Shown here: piece after piece, positions 6,301 to 12,143 of the stretch
How the letters are laid out: every line of letters begins with the position of its first letter
Position numbering within the stretch: the first letter of the stretch is position 1
Source of the DNA: Metarhizobium sp039808465
GTDB lineage: Bacteria; Pseudomonadota; Alphaproteobacteria; Rhizobiales; Rhizobiaceae
Assembly (NCBI GenBank): GCA_039808465.1
Contig: JBDHTA010000095.1
Location: forward strand, 1-16,111
Direction: 5' to 3'
DNA: 16,111 nucleotides
The notes under the pieces: generated by a model
Database searches by the model: none
The model's input: only the letters and a program-made list of their open reading frames with translations
Told to the model about the DNA's origin: nothing
Translations under genes and position numbers: made by a program

Positions 6301-8941
6301 CACGGGCACGGATACGCTGACCAATGTCGAGATCCTGAAGTTCAGCAACCTGACCTACGATTTCGTCAACCACAAGGCTTACTATGCGCCGACCGATCTG
6401 GCATTGGACGATGCCGGGGTGGCGGGCAACGCGGCTGTCGGCACGGTCGTCGGTTCGCTGGTCGTGACGGATCGTGACGCCGTGGACAAGCATGTCTATA
6501 CCCTGCTCGACGATGCGGGCGGCCGCTTCGTTCTCGACGGCTCGGCAATCAAGGTTGCCGACACGCTGAGGGAGGAGAGCTACAAGATCCGCGTCAAGGT
6601 GACCGACGGTGTCGGGCAATCCTTCGAGAAGGAACTCATCATCGATGTCGTCAACCCGGTTTCGAACTCCGCGCCGGCAAACCTCTCGCTCTCGGCATCC
6701 AATGTTGCCGAGAACTCGGCAAACGGCACGGTGATCGGCGTCCTGTCTGCCGTGGATGCCGATTCCGACGCGCTCACCTATACGCTGACCAACAATGCGG
6801 GCGGCAAGTTCGCGCTCGTCACCGAGGGCGGCGTCACGAAGGTCGTCGTCAATGGCGCCCTCGACTACGAGACGGCGGCCAGCCATAGCGTCACCGTGAA
6901 GGTATCCGACGGCAATGGCGGCGAGACGAGCAAGTCCTTCACCATCGGCGTCACCAACGTCAACGAAGCGCCGATGATCACGTCGAACGGCGGCGGTTCG
7001 TCTGCGGCGGTGAGCGTTGCCGAGAACAAGACGGCCGTGACCACGGTGAAGGCGGCCGATCCGGACGCCGGTTCGACGCTGACCTACTCGATCTCGGGCG
7101 GGGCGGATGCGTCGAAATTCCAGATCGACGCCTCGACCGGCGCGCTCTCGTTCAAGAGCGCTCCCGACTACGAAACGCCTGCCGACACGGGTAAGAACAA
7201 CGTCTATGATGTGATCGTGAAGGCGCAGGATGCGGGCGGCCTTGCCGACACGCAGGCAATCGCGGTGACGGTCACCAATGTCAATGAAGCCCCGGTGATC
7301 ACATCGAACGGCGGCGGCACGACCGCATCGATCAGCGTTGCGGAGAACAAGACGGCGGTGACGACGGCCAATGCGTCCGATCCGGAGAAGGGCGCGGTCA
7401 CATGGTCGATCTCGGGTACGGATGCGAGCCTGTTCACTATCAACGCCTCGACGGGGGCTCTTGCCTTCAAGAGCGCTCCCGACTTCGAAGCGCCGAAGGA
7501 TGCGGGCAAGAACAACGTCTATGACCTGACGCTGACGGCCAAGGATGCAGGCGGCCTCACCGACACGCAGGCGCTGAAGGTGACGGTCACCAACGTCAAT
7601 GAGGCTCCGGTGATCAGCTCGCCAGCCGTGGTGAAGGTTGCCGAGAACAAGACGGCAGTGACGACGGTCAACGCGTCCGATCCGGAGAAGAAGGCAATCA
7701 CCTATTCGATCTCGGGCGGCGCGGACAAGGCGCTGTTCAAGATCGATGCCAAGACCGGCGCGCTCTCGTTCAAGTCGGCTCCGAACTTCGAGGCGCCCAA
7801 GGATGCGGGCAAGGACAACGTCTATAATGTGACGGTGAAGGCAAGCGATGCCGACAAGGGTGCGTCGACGCAGGCCCTGAAGGTGACGGTCACCAACGTC
7901 AACGAGGCGCCGGTGATCTCTTCGAACGGCGGCGGTTCGTCCGCATCGATCCGCGTTGCCGAGAACAAAACGGCGGTGACGACGGTCAAGGCGGCCGATC
8001 CGGAGAAGACGGCGGTTACGTATTCGATCTCGGGCGGCGCGGACAAGGCGCTGTTCAAGATCGACGCGAAGACCGGCGCGCTTTCGTTCAAGGCGGCTCC
8101 CGACTTCGAGACGCCCAAGGATGCGGGCAAGAACAATGTCTACGACGTGACGGTGAAGGCGAGCGATGGCAAGCTCACCGACACGCAGGCGATCAAGGTG
8201 ACGGTCACGGATGTCAAGGGCAAGGCCGTCAACGGCACGGCGGCGGCCGACAAGCTGGCTGGCACCGTCGAGGCTAACACGCTCGACGGCAAGGCGGGCG
8301 CGGACACGTTGACGGGCGGCAAGGGCAACGACACCTACATCGTCGATAATTCCGGCGACAAGGTGATCGAGAAGGCGGGCGAGGGCACCGATCTGGTGAA
8401 GGCTTCGGTCAGCCATACGCTTGCGGCCAATGTCGAGAACCTGACGTTGACGGGCTCGAAGGCGATCAACGGCACGGGCAACAGCCTGGCCAATACGATC
8501 ACCGGCAATTCCGCCGCCAACACGCTGAAGGGCGGTTCGGGCAACGACGTGCTGAAGGGCGGGGCGGGTAACGACACGCTTTATGGCGGTTCGGGCGCCG
8601 ACGACCTTTACGGGGGTTCCGGCAAGGACACCTTCGTCTTCAAGGCGCTCACGGATACGACCGTGGCTGCTTCCGGCCGCGACACGATCTTCGATTTCGA
8701 CGGCAAGGGCGGCGACCGGATCGATCTTCGCGGGATCGACGCCAACGTGAAGACGGCGCTTGACGACGCCTTCACGTTCGTCGCGGCGAAGGCCTTCTCG
8801 AAGGTTGCCGGTGAACTGCGCTACGAGCAGAAGTCCGGCGAGACCTTCGTCTATGGCGATGTCGACGGCGATGGAAAGGCCGACTTTGCCATTCACTTCG
8901 ACGATGCGCTGACGCTGACCAAGGACCACTTCCTGCTGTGA
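3221..8941 (+). CDS. Largest uninterrupted frame of the disrupted gene (1,906 codons): three HasA-like domains, cadherin-like repeats, RTX C-terminus
   Basis: This is the part of the disrupted giant gene a gene caller would report alone. ATG 3221 and the following 20 or so residues are an artefact of the shifted frame; genuine homology begins near 3284. No Shine-Dalgarno sequence is apparent at 3221, so independent translation is not supported. If the frameshifts are real, this fragment still holds HasA-like domains 2-4 and the C-terminal RTX secretion signal, and would be exportable if any internal start were used. Confidence 0.5.
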   Translation: MAASPVTISRSTVNWTMKPPPSNSVTIKATDANDVSYEKTFDVQVVDAPEVTDPGVTARGTITIDANTVLAGDNGGVNWDTYLAAAYAKVTGSLPSGVQFGPDTASAYVYTLSDGSKVTLTGADLAYWWSDVASTANTGEDVHVVGGTVNGLSFGSAAETELSITGLDLFNDSGLMNRLFGETNILAQAFMHGVNATTPADLAHVKAILSSYAQNFVGSSGNDTYTGTIFDDTITGNGGDDVLAGGAGNDTITGGAGSDTAIYGGLRSEYTIAKNANGTLTVSDNRTGAVTDGVDMLKDVEKLQFSDTTIDAPANAAPTGLKLASHIVPSVTNISVAENSAEGTTVGNLSATDPEGGALTYSLTDDANGLFVIDGNVLKLAKPLGDYETDSQKSYDVTVAVTDLAGNVATRTFTIQHADAYDAPEGTLTIDASGTAGGVDFATFITDYFTGLSGGAFTFYGGTPDIAYGQPQNVSGEQIAFNYKEGGVATPDRVVLEGTDLAYDSIHSGSAFGHGISGSLDSLTFGQWVDGVTTGTAGIGDAGHLKNLSEQLKISGFDLQAAVGSGHVPQLNLLYALYSAAQTGNAANIYSALTHYAQNFKGSAGADTYTGSAFDDTVTGNGGNDVLDGGAGNDTLVLSGARSDYSWVKNQDGTHTVTDGRSADTVSNFETVQFSDGSVSFAAASNTAPTAPSLSGGTSASVAENALIGKVVGTLSATDADGDAITYTLTDDAGGQFKLVTASGVTSLVVYGNLDYETRASYNVTVKATDTNGGATSSTFTINVSDIDEGKGMITLDASAATSGMNLDTFLTDKDAGFLSGASGSGFPVFDNGPSFKGEEMFIGYGSGASSKYVLAHGELEYYFNSHTVYGEINTIEYGTRGTGSYDANGYFSGGNVELRITGLDFANAKPANATEEAEIEANGAVHNFASAYMAGSTAAQARLDLYAQQLDDYAQHFVGSAYNDTYVGTQFADTIEGKGGNDTIDGGAGTDIVVFDGVFGQGGTYSFTGGTGGNPLVVTDSRGASGTGTDTLTNVEILKFSNLTYDFVNHKAYYAPTDLALDDAGVAGNAAVGTVVGSLVVTDRDAVDKHVYTLLDDAGGRFVLDGSAIKVADTLREESYKIRVKVTDGVGQSFEKELIIDVVNPVSNSAPANLSLSASNVAENSANGTVIGVLSAVDADSDALTYTLTNNAGGKFALVTEGGVTKVVVNGALDYETAASHSVTVKVSDGNGGETSKSFTIGVTNVNEAPMITSNGGGSSAAVSVAENKTAVTTVKAADPDAGSTLTYSISGGADASKFQIDASTGALSFKSAPDYETPADTGKNNVYDVIVKAQDAGGLADTQAIAVTVTNVNEAPVITSNGGGTTASISVAENKTAVTTANASDPEKGAVTWSISGTDASLFTINASTGALAFKSAPDFEAPKDAGKNNVYDLTLTAKDAGGLTDTQALKVTVTNVNEAPVISSPAVVKVAENKTAVTTVNASDPEKKAITYSISGGADKALFKIDAKTGALSFKSAPNFEAPKDAGKDNVYNVTVKASDADKGASTQALKVTVTNVNEAPVISSNGGGSSASIRVAENKTAVTTVKAADPEKTAVTYSISGGADKALFKIDAKTGALSFKAAPDFETPKDAGKNNVYDVTVKASDGKLTDTQAIKVTVTDVKGKAVNGTAAADKLAGTVEANTLDGKAGADTLTGGKGNDTYIVDNSGDKVIEKAGEGTDLVKASVSHTLAANVENLTLTGSKAINGTGNSLANTITGNSAANTLKGGSGNDVLKGGAGNDTLYGGSGADDLYGGSGKDTFVFKALTDTTVAASGRDTIFDFDGKGGDRIDLRGIDANVKTALDDAFTFVAAKAFSKVAGELRYEQKSGETFVYGDVDGDGKADFAIHFDDALTLTKDHFLL
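3281..3283 (+). other. Apparent frameshift 2 (extra C in a CCC run)
   Basis: The frame reading LDHETAT stops making sense and the next frame continues SNSVTIKATDAND. Deleting one C from the CCC at 3281-3283 gives ATSNSVTIK, exactly the expected cadherin-like continuation (compare ATSHDVTVK in repeat A). A short homopolymer at the site is compatible with either a replication slip or a sequencing error. Confidence 0.8.
3398..3901 (+). other. HasA-like hemophore domain 2
   Basis: The domain opens GTITIDAN and closes YAQNFVGSSGNDTYTG, running straight into RTX repeats. DLAYWW supplies a Tyr (codon 3599-3601) at the HasA Tyr75 position, and HVVGGTVNGLSFG aligns gap-free with the HasA HTLWGKLDSIALG strand, placing a His (3647-3649) at the His83 position. 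ELSITGLDL corresponds to the next HasA strand. The loop that carries the second axial His in classical HasA has no His. The Tyr-His separation is several residues longer than in HasA. Confidence 0.7.
3878..4155 (+). other. RTX calcium-binding repeats with bulb domain after HasA-like domain 2
   Basis: GNDTYTG, FDDTITGNGGDD, LAGGAGNDTITGGAGSD are glycine/aspartate nonapeptides that bind calcium and fold into a beta-roll after export. They are followed by a YGGLRSEYTI...TDGVDMLKDVEKLQFSD module, common in RTX proteins. Confidence 0.75.
4496..5053 (+). other. HasA-like hemophore domain 3
   Basis: It starts GTLTIDAS and ends YAQNFKGSAGADTYTG, the same borders as domains 2 and 4. DLAYDS gives the Tyr (4727-4729), and HGISGSLDSLTFG gives the His (4760-4762) with exact 13-residue spacing to the conserved glycine. 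LKISGFDLQ and the LNLLYALYSAAQTGNAANIY helix match later HasA elements. The ligand-loop region contains no His. A cadherin-like repeat D (about 4156-4490) precedes it and an RTX segment follows (about 5030-5275). Confidence 0.7.
5279..5588 (+). repeat. Cadherin-like repeat E
   Basis: A well-preserved copy: SVAENALIGKVVG, SATDADGDAITYTL, LDYETRASYNVTVKATD, INVSDIDEG. It joins the RTX segment of HasA-like unit 3 to HasA-like domain 4. The order cadherin, HasA, RTX occurs three times (D, E and C being the leading cadherin copies), which points to duplication of a whole cassette. Confidence 0.75.
5594..6127 (+). other. HasA-like hemophore domain 4
   Basis: It runs from GMITLDAS to YAQHFVGSAYNDTYVG. 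ELEYYFNSHTVYGEINTIEYG carries both pocket residues close together as in true HasA: Tyr (5804-5806; an extra Tyr follows) and His (5819-5821). VELRITGLDF and AVHNFASAYMAG parallel the HasA segments around the late strand and the GTVHKVVYGLMSG helix. This is the copy with the most HasA-like Tyr-to-His spacing. An RTX segment (about 6110-6375) follows. Confidence 0.75.
6385..6970 (+). repeat. Cadherin-like repeats F and G
   Basis: Repeat F is degenerate (GNAAVGTVVGSLVVTDRD, LREESYKIRVKVTD). Repeat G is canonical (NVAENSANGTVIGVLSAVDADSD, LDYETAASHSVTVKVSD). They link HasA-like unit 4 to the near-identical repeat array that follows. Confidence 0.7.
6974..8217 (+). repeat. Four near-identical cadherin-like tandem repeats
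   Basis: Units begin at about 6974, 7295, 7610 and 7913 (321, 315, 303 and about 305 bases; 107, 105, 101 and about 101 residues). Each contains VAENKTAVTT, a DP(E/D) motif, YSISGGAD or similar, STGALSFK or KTGALSFK, a P(D/N)(Y/F)E motif, and KVTVTNVNEAP linkers. They are far more alike than repeats A-G, so they arose by recent local duplication or are kept alike by gene conversion. They probably form a stalk between the hemophore units and the secretion end. Confidence 0.85.
8218..8941 (+). other. C-terminal RTX block and type I secretion signal
   Basis: RTX nonapeptides (GGKGNDTYIVDN, LKGGSGNDVLKGGAGND, LYGGSGADDLYGGSGKD) lead into a serralysin-type C-terminal domain (DTFVFKAL, DTIFDFDGKGGDRIDLRGID, YGDVDGDGKADFAIHF) that ends LTKDHFLL. 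This is the normal layout for substrates of PrtD/HasD-class transporters, where the extreme C-terminus is the uncleaved export signal. The 8290-8520 part is closely similar to the 81-residue repeats of the second RTX gene at the right edge. Confidence 0.85.
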
Positions 8942-8961
8942 GCATAGCCTGACAAAACCAC

Positions 8962-8985
8962 GGCGGCGGCGGGAAGGCCGCCGCC
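8962..8985 (+). terminator. GC-rich hairpin between hemophore-like gene and heme oxygenase
   Basis: GGCGGCGGC (8962-8970) pairs perfectly with GCCGCCGCC (8977-8985) over a 6-base loop, starting 21 bases after the stop. No T-run follows. Such a hairpin could protect or separate the upstream message and give unequal expression of two genes in one operon, as is known for hemophore operons; full termination is less likely. Confidence 0.4.
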
Positions 8986-9026
8986 TGCAAGCAGTCCATC
9001 ACCCATTTTGAAAGCTGACATCCGCC

Positions 9027-9647
9027 ATGGATACCATTGCCATTCTTGAACAGCCGGAACATATATCCCGCTCAAAACGCCTGAAAGCCGCAACCCATGC
9101 GGCGCATGACCGCCTGGACCACAGGATCATGGCTGGCCAGCCGTTTTCCAGCCGCGCGCGTTATGGCCTTTTCCTGAGAGTTCAGTCTGAATTCCATCGG
9201 GATATCGACGCGTTGTATGACGCGCCAGCGCTCGACGCGCTGCTGCCGGATCTGAAAGGGCGCCGCCGTCTCGGCCTTGTCCGGCAGGATCTCTCCAATC
9301 TGGAAATCGTATCGATGCAGGACGGGACGGAGCCTGCCTTCGCGGAAGGGGCCGCCATCGACGTGCCGGCGGCGCTCGGCTGGCTTTATGTCGCGGAAGG
9401 CTCCAACCTCGGCGCGGCCTTCCTGTTGAAAGAGGCCACCAAACTCGGCCTTTCGGAAAGTTTTGGCGCCCGTCATCTGGCAGGGGCTCCCGAAGGGCGC
9501 GGTCTTCATTGGCGTACCTTTACCGGTGCTCTCGATGCGATCGAACTGTCACAGGCGGAGGAGGACCGCGTCATAGCCGGTGCGAATGCCGCTTTCCGCC
9601 GTGTCGCGTCCCTCGTGGAGAATTTTTTCGGCTCCGGAGAGGAATGA
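9027..9647 (+). CDS. hemO: Heme oxygenase, PigA/HemO type
   Basis: The 206-residue product matches the bacterial heme oxygenase family in length and layout, most like Pseudomonas PigA/HemO. This cytosolic enzyme opens the heme ring with oxygen and electrons, giving biliverdin, CO and Fe2+. The proximal heme His is His27 in THAAHDRLD. The distal helix GWLYVAEGSNLGAAFLLKEA carries the conserved glycines over the heme. ESFGARHLAG and the closing LDAIELSQAEEDRVIAG also match. The start at 9027 has no strong Shine-Dalgarno sequence, but the N-terminal length fits the family. It lies 85 bases after the hemophore-like gene on the same strand and is likely co-transcribed, so imported heme would be degraded here for iron. 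It ends 43 bases from the convergent adaptor gene. Ring-opening regiospecificity cannot be told from sequence. Confidence 0.9.
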   Translation: MDTIAILEQPEHISRSKRLKAATHAAHDRLDHRIMAGQPFSSRARYGLFLRVQSEFHRDIDALYDAPALDALLPDLKGRRRLGLVRQDLSNLEIVSMQDGTEPAFAEGAAIDVPAALGWLYVAEGSNLGAAFLLKEATKLGLSESFGARHLAGAPEGRGLHWRTFTGALDAIELSQAEEDRVIAGANAAFRRVASLVENFFGSGEE

Positions 9648-9690
9648 TGACGGGCTTCGGATCGCAGCGGGCCGGACCTGGCGGCAAGCC

Positions 9691-11004
9691 TCATTCCTCA
9701 CGGAAAGCGCGGTTGATCTGGTCGGCCAAGGGCTTCACCAGATAGGAAAGGGCGGTGCGTTCGCCTGTCTGGATGAAGGCTTCCGCTGGCATGCCGGGCA
9801 CCAGTGTCAGCTTGCCGAGCTTCTTCATCTCGGCTGGCGGCACGTTTATCCTTACGGTGTAGTAGGACAGGCCGCTGCGCTGGTCTGTCGTCAAGTCCGC
9901 GGCAATCCGGCTGACATGGCCGTTGATCTCGGGCGTCGTGCGCTGATTGAAGGCCGACATGCGCAGCACGGCTGGCATGCCGGGCTGAATCTGGTCGACA
10001 TCTTTCGGCTGAATGTTGACTTCCAGCGCCAGATCGTCGTGTTGCGGCACGATGAACATGATCGGATCCGCCGGGGTGATGACGCCGCCGACGGTGTGAA
10101 CCGCAAGCTGGTGCACCATGCCGGACTGGGGCGCGATGATATCGATGCGTTTCAGCTCGTCCTCGGCGGCAATCGTGCGCTCTATATATTCGCCGATCTG
10201 CGCCTGCGTGTCACGCAGCTCCCGGCCGACCTCGGCCTTGAAATCCTGATCGACCTGAAGGATCTGGAGCCGTGTTTCGGTAATGCGCCCCGCCGCCTGC
10301 GCCTGGAAGGCGATCTGCTCGCCGCGCTCGCCACCGAATGTCGCGCGTTGCGTCTTGAGGCCGTTCAGCCGCTGAACGGAGACGACCCCCTGCTGGCGCA
10401 GGCTGTCAAGCGAGCCGATCTCCTCGTCCAGAACCTCGATGCCCTCCGTATAGGCGGTTTCCTGCGCCTTCAATCCCTCGATTTCGTGTTCGTATTGCTC
10501 GATGCGTTCACGCAACTGGGCTTTCTTGCTTTGCAGGGCTTCGCGGCGGATGGAGAACAGGCGCTCCTCTCCGCGCATTGCCGCTGCGATGTCCGGATTG
10601 CCGCGGCGCAGAACAAGCTCCTGCGGAAACACGATTGCCGCCATGTCGTCCCGTTCGGCTTCCAGACGCGCATACCGCGCGCGGAATTCATCCAGCCGCC
10701 GTGTGACGATCGCGAGATTGGCACGCGTCGTCGTCGCGTCGAGCCGCAGGACGACGTCGCCCGCCTTCACGGCTTCGCCTTCCCGCACCAGGATTTCGCC
10801 GACAACGCCGCCTGTCGGATGTTGAACTTTCTTGACGTAGGAATCGACCACGAAATGCCCCGGCGCAACCACCGCGCCAGCCAGATTGGTCGCAACCGCC
10901 CAGCCGCCCGCGCCAGCCAACAGTCCGACGCTTGCCAGCAGGCTGAGGAGCAGATGACCACGAATGGAGCGGGAAATGCCGCCGTCCTGATTGATTTCGC
11001 TCAT
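9691..11004 (-). CDS. Type I secretion membrane fusion protein, HlyD/PrtE/HasE family
   Basis: A 437-residue periplasmic adaptor linking an inner-membrane ABC exporter to a TolC-like outer-membrane channel. A short cytosolic N-terminus is followed by one membrane helix (about residues 16-38), a lipoyl-like half-motif (VQHPTGGVVGEILVREGEAV), a long coiled-coil hairpin (about 95-275: RRLDEFRARYARLEAER, KKAQLRERIEQYEHEIEGL), the second lipoyl half and beta-barrel (IIAPQSGMVHQLAVHTVGG, PKDVDQIQPGMPAVLRM), and the family-typical tail KPLADQINRAFREE. The start at 11004 (MSEINQDGG) is chosen because the open frame further upstream to 11235 gives Arg/Gly-rich nonsense and overlaps the transporter gene. 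The length is normal and no lesion is seen. It sits 68 bases after the broken transporter gene and likely shares its promoter. The natural cargo is probably the adjacent RTX/HasA-like protein. Confidence 0.9.
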   Translation of the reverse strand: MSEINQDGGISRSIRGHLLLSLLASVGLLAGAGGWAVATNLAGAVVAPGHFVVDSYVKKVQHPTGGVVGEILVREGEAVKAGDVVLRLDATTTRANLAIVTRRLDEFRARYARLEAERDDMAAIVFPQELVLRRGNPDIAAAMRGEERLFSIRREALQSKKAQLRERIEQYEHEIEGLKAQETAYTEGIEVLDEEIGSLDSLRQQGVVSVQRLNGLKTQRATFGGERGEQIAFQAQAAGRITETRLQILQVDQDFKAEVGRELRDTQAQIGEYIERTIAAEDELKRIDIIAPQSGMVHQLAVHTVGGVITPADPIMFIVPQHDDLALEVNIQPKDVDQIQPGMPAVLRMSAFNQRTTPEINGHVSRIAADLTTDQRSGLSYYTVRINVPPAEMKKLGKLTLVPGMPAEAFIQTGERTALSYLVKPLADQINRAFREE

Positions 11005-11072
11005 GGGTGTTTCACTTCTTTCCGGGGCGTTTCCGCGCGGTGATGACAGGGTGCTGGAGAAACCGGTGCGAG

Positions 11073-11858
11073 CTATACCGCGCGCGGCGCGGCCGCTGGC
11101 GCAGGCGCCACTTGCAGCACTTTCGACAGAACCTCGTCCTTCGGCCCAAAGGCGCGCTGGCGGCCCCCCAGACCTCCGGTCACGTCTCCGGCGCGGCGGT
11201 TCGCCTTGAGATAGTCCGAGTTGGCGCGTTGCCATCGTGCCGCAAGGCGTTTGGACAGGCCCATGGCGCGAACGACTTCGGCATTGCGGCGCGACGCCTC
11301 CATCAGACCGTTGCGGGCAATATTGTGGGTCGTCGTGTCCTTGACGACCTTCTGGGAGAAGATGTTGGTGATCAGTGTCAGCGATACAAGGACGAGCGCG
11401 CCGACGAGCGCGGTCAGGCCAAGCAATGTGTGGAACATGAAGCAGATGGCGAGATAGAGAGGGATCCAGGGCAGGTCGAAGAAGGCTGTCGGGCCGGACC
11501 CTGACAGAAAGCCGCGGACATTGTCGAGATCCCGCAACGGTTGAAGACCGTCGCCCTGCATCCGCGTCATCAGGGGAAGCCGGATTACGGCCTCATGAAC
11601 CCGTCCGCTGAAGCGGCGATCGAACCGCTCGCCGATGCGAAGCAGAATACGCGAGCGCAGAATGTCGAGAGCCGCCTGAAAGCCGAACAGCCCGGCGGCG
11701 AGCACGCTGATGCCGACCAGCGTCGGAACACTGCCGCTGGACAGCACGCGGTCATATATCTGTAGCATGAACAGCGGCTATGTCAGCGCGAGAATATTGA
11801 TGACGAAGCTGCTGGCAATGAGCCCTGACAGGACGCCCGCATTCAGAAAAGCAAACAT
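11073..11858 (-). pseudogene. Type I secretion ABC transporter (PrtD/HasD family), broken by a nonsense codon and an internal deletion
   Basis: The N-terminus MFAFLNAGVLSGLIASSF, then NILALT, is followed by TAG (11778-11780) where the family has Gly in the motif TGPLFMLQIYDRVL. The frame then resumes PLFMLQIYDRVLSSGSVPTL and continues through recognisable PrtD-type membrane-domain sequence (GDGLQPLRDLDNVRGFLSG, FFDLPWIPLYLAICFMF, MEASRRNAEVVRAMG). At about 11160-11170, RRAGDVTGGLG joins directly to GRQRAFGPKDEVLSKVLQ, which in intact relatives is the extreme C-terminal end of the ATPase domain. About 300 residues are therefore missing, including the last membrane helices, Walker A, signature and Walker B motifs. 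No ATPase could be made. The remnant is about 260 codons against 550-600 expected. The following adaptor gene is intact. Confidence 0.85.
11778..11780 (-). other. In-frame TAG replacing a conserved Gly codon in the ABC transporter
   Basis: Plus-strand CTA at 11778-11780 reads TAG on the minus strand between NILALT and PLFMLQIYDRV. Relatives have TGPLFMLQ(I/V)YDRV here, so one Gly codon has become a stop. A change from GGG or GGC to TAG needs at least two substitutions; from GGA, three. Confidence 0.8.
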
Positions 11859-11874
11859 GAGTTCATGCCCCGGC

Positions 11875-11893
11875 GGGCGCGCCTCGCGCGCCC
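11875..11893 (-). promoter_or_regulatory. Perfect GC-rich hairpin in the leader of the transporter gene
   Basis: GGGCGCGC (11875-11882) and GCGCGCCC (11886-11893) form an 8-pair stem with a 3-base loop, starting 16 bases upstream of the transporter start codon on the minus strand. So close to the start it could hinder ribosome access. Confidence 0.35.
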
Positions 11894-11909
11894 TTCTCCC
11901 GGAGATCGC

Positions 11910-11936
11910 ATTATTTTTCTTGATTGAGAAAGTCAA
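11910..11936 (-). promoter_or_regulatory. Candidate promoter for the secretion genes with an iron-responsive (RirA-type) operator-like site
   Basis: Read on the minus strand: TTGACT (11936-11931), 15-base spacer, AATAAT (11915-11910), each matching five of six consensus bases. A perfect TGA-N9-TCA element at 11921-11935, extended to CTTGA-N9-TCAAG (11919-11937 region), overlaps the -35. TGA-N9-TCA is the core of the rhizobial RirA iron-responsive box, so iron repression is plausible for an iron-acquisition secretion system. A match of this simplicity can occur by chance several times in 16 kb; its position over a promoter is what makes it notable. Confidence 0.35.
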
Positions 11937-12075
11937 GTTTATTTGGGGTTTCCGGCAGGTCTCTGCGCCGTGACAGGCCGTGCGGCGGCACGGGGGTTTC
12001 CGGAGCCTCAATTTTACCGTTTACAGACAGGCCAAGGACTCCAGCGCCGTTCCTCAATATTCGCAGGATGAGATA

Positions 12076-12106
12076 TTGACGAAGTTTCACTTGCGGGGGA
12101 ATATTG
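12076..12106 (+). promoter_or_regulatory. Candidate promoter for the HTH-TPR gene, with a flanking inverted repeat
   Basis: TTGACG (12076-12081) is followed after 17 bases by GAATAT (12099-12104), with ATG 12144 about 40 bases downstream. AATATTG (12100-12106), which overlaps the -10, is the inverted copy of CAATATT at 12055-12061; the pair could bind a dimeric or looping regulator, possibly the HTH-TPR protein itself. Confidence 0.3.
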
Positions 12107-12143
12107 TTTCATCGGGGAACCTGTCGAGGGCGCAAGGGTTGCC

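Larger units (their letters stand above)
1833..8941 (+). pseudogene. Giant multi-HasA (hemophore-like) / cadherin-like / RTX type I secreted protein, disrupted by two apparent frameshifts
   Basis: Three overlapping frames (1833 to a stop at 2474; about 2326 onward to 3939; about 3284 to 8941) join into one continuous protein. Each slip looks like a single extra base, and removing both leaves 7,107 bases, or 2,368 codons plus stop. Order of modules: HasA-like 1; cadherin-like A-C; HasA-like 2 plus RTX; cadherin D; HasA-like 3 plus RTX; cadherin E; HasA-like 4 plus RTX; cadherin F and G; four near-identical cadherin repeats; a C-terminal RTX block. There is no N-terminal signal peptide, and the tail ends LTKDHFLL, as expected for type I secretion through an ABC/HlyD channel. 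HasA proteins capture extracellular heme; using several such domains in one polypeptide is inferred here from sequence likeness. It is probably followed in the same transcript by the heme oxygenase. The slips may be genuine mutations or base-calling errors. Confidence 0.75.
11859..12143. other. Divergent intergenic region between secretion genes and the HTH-TPR gene
   Basis: The region carries the minus-strand promoter and iron-box-like site on the left and a candidate plus-strand promoter on the right. An inverted repeat, CAATATT (12055-12061) and AATATTG (12100-12106), flanks the latter. The rest (about 11940-12050) shows no recognisable element. Confidence 0.5.

Noticed and set aside
6974..8217. 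Tandem repeats considered as a CRISPR or non-coding satellite array
   Set aside because: Units are about 300 bases, keep an open reading frame and encode cadherin-like folds, so they are protein repeats.
4127..8929. A 1,600-codon open frame on the minus strand opposite the giant gene
   Set aside because: It is an antisense shadow of GC-rich repetitive coding DNA: the product is Arg/Val/Asp-rich low-complexity sequence that mirrors the repeats, with no family features.
9580..11043. A 487-codon plus-strand open frame opposite the membrane fusion protein gene
   Set aside because: The minus-strand product is a clear full-length HlyD-family adaptor; the plus-strand frame is the mirror of its codons and shows no domain.
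11005..11235. N-terminal extension of the membrane fusion protein to a start at 11235
   Set aside because: The extra 77 residues are Arg/Gly/Ser-rich with no adaptor character and overlap the transporter remnant; family members begin shortly before the membrane helix, as at 11004.
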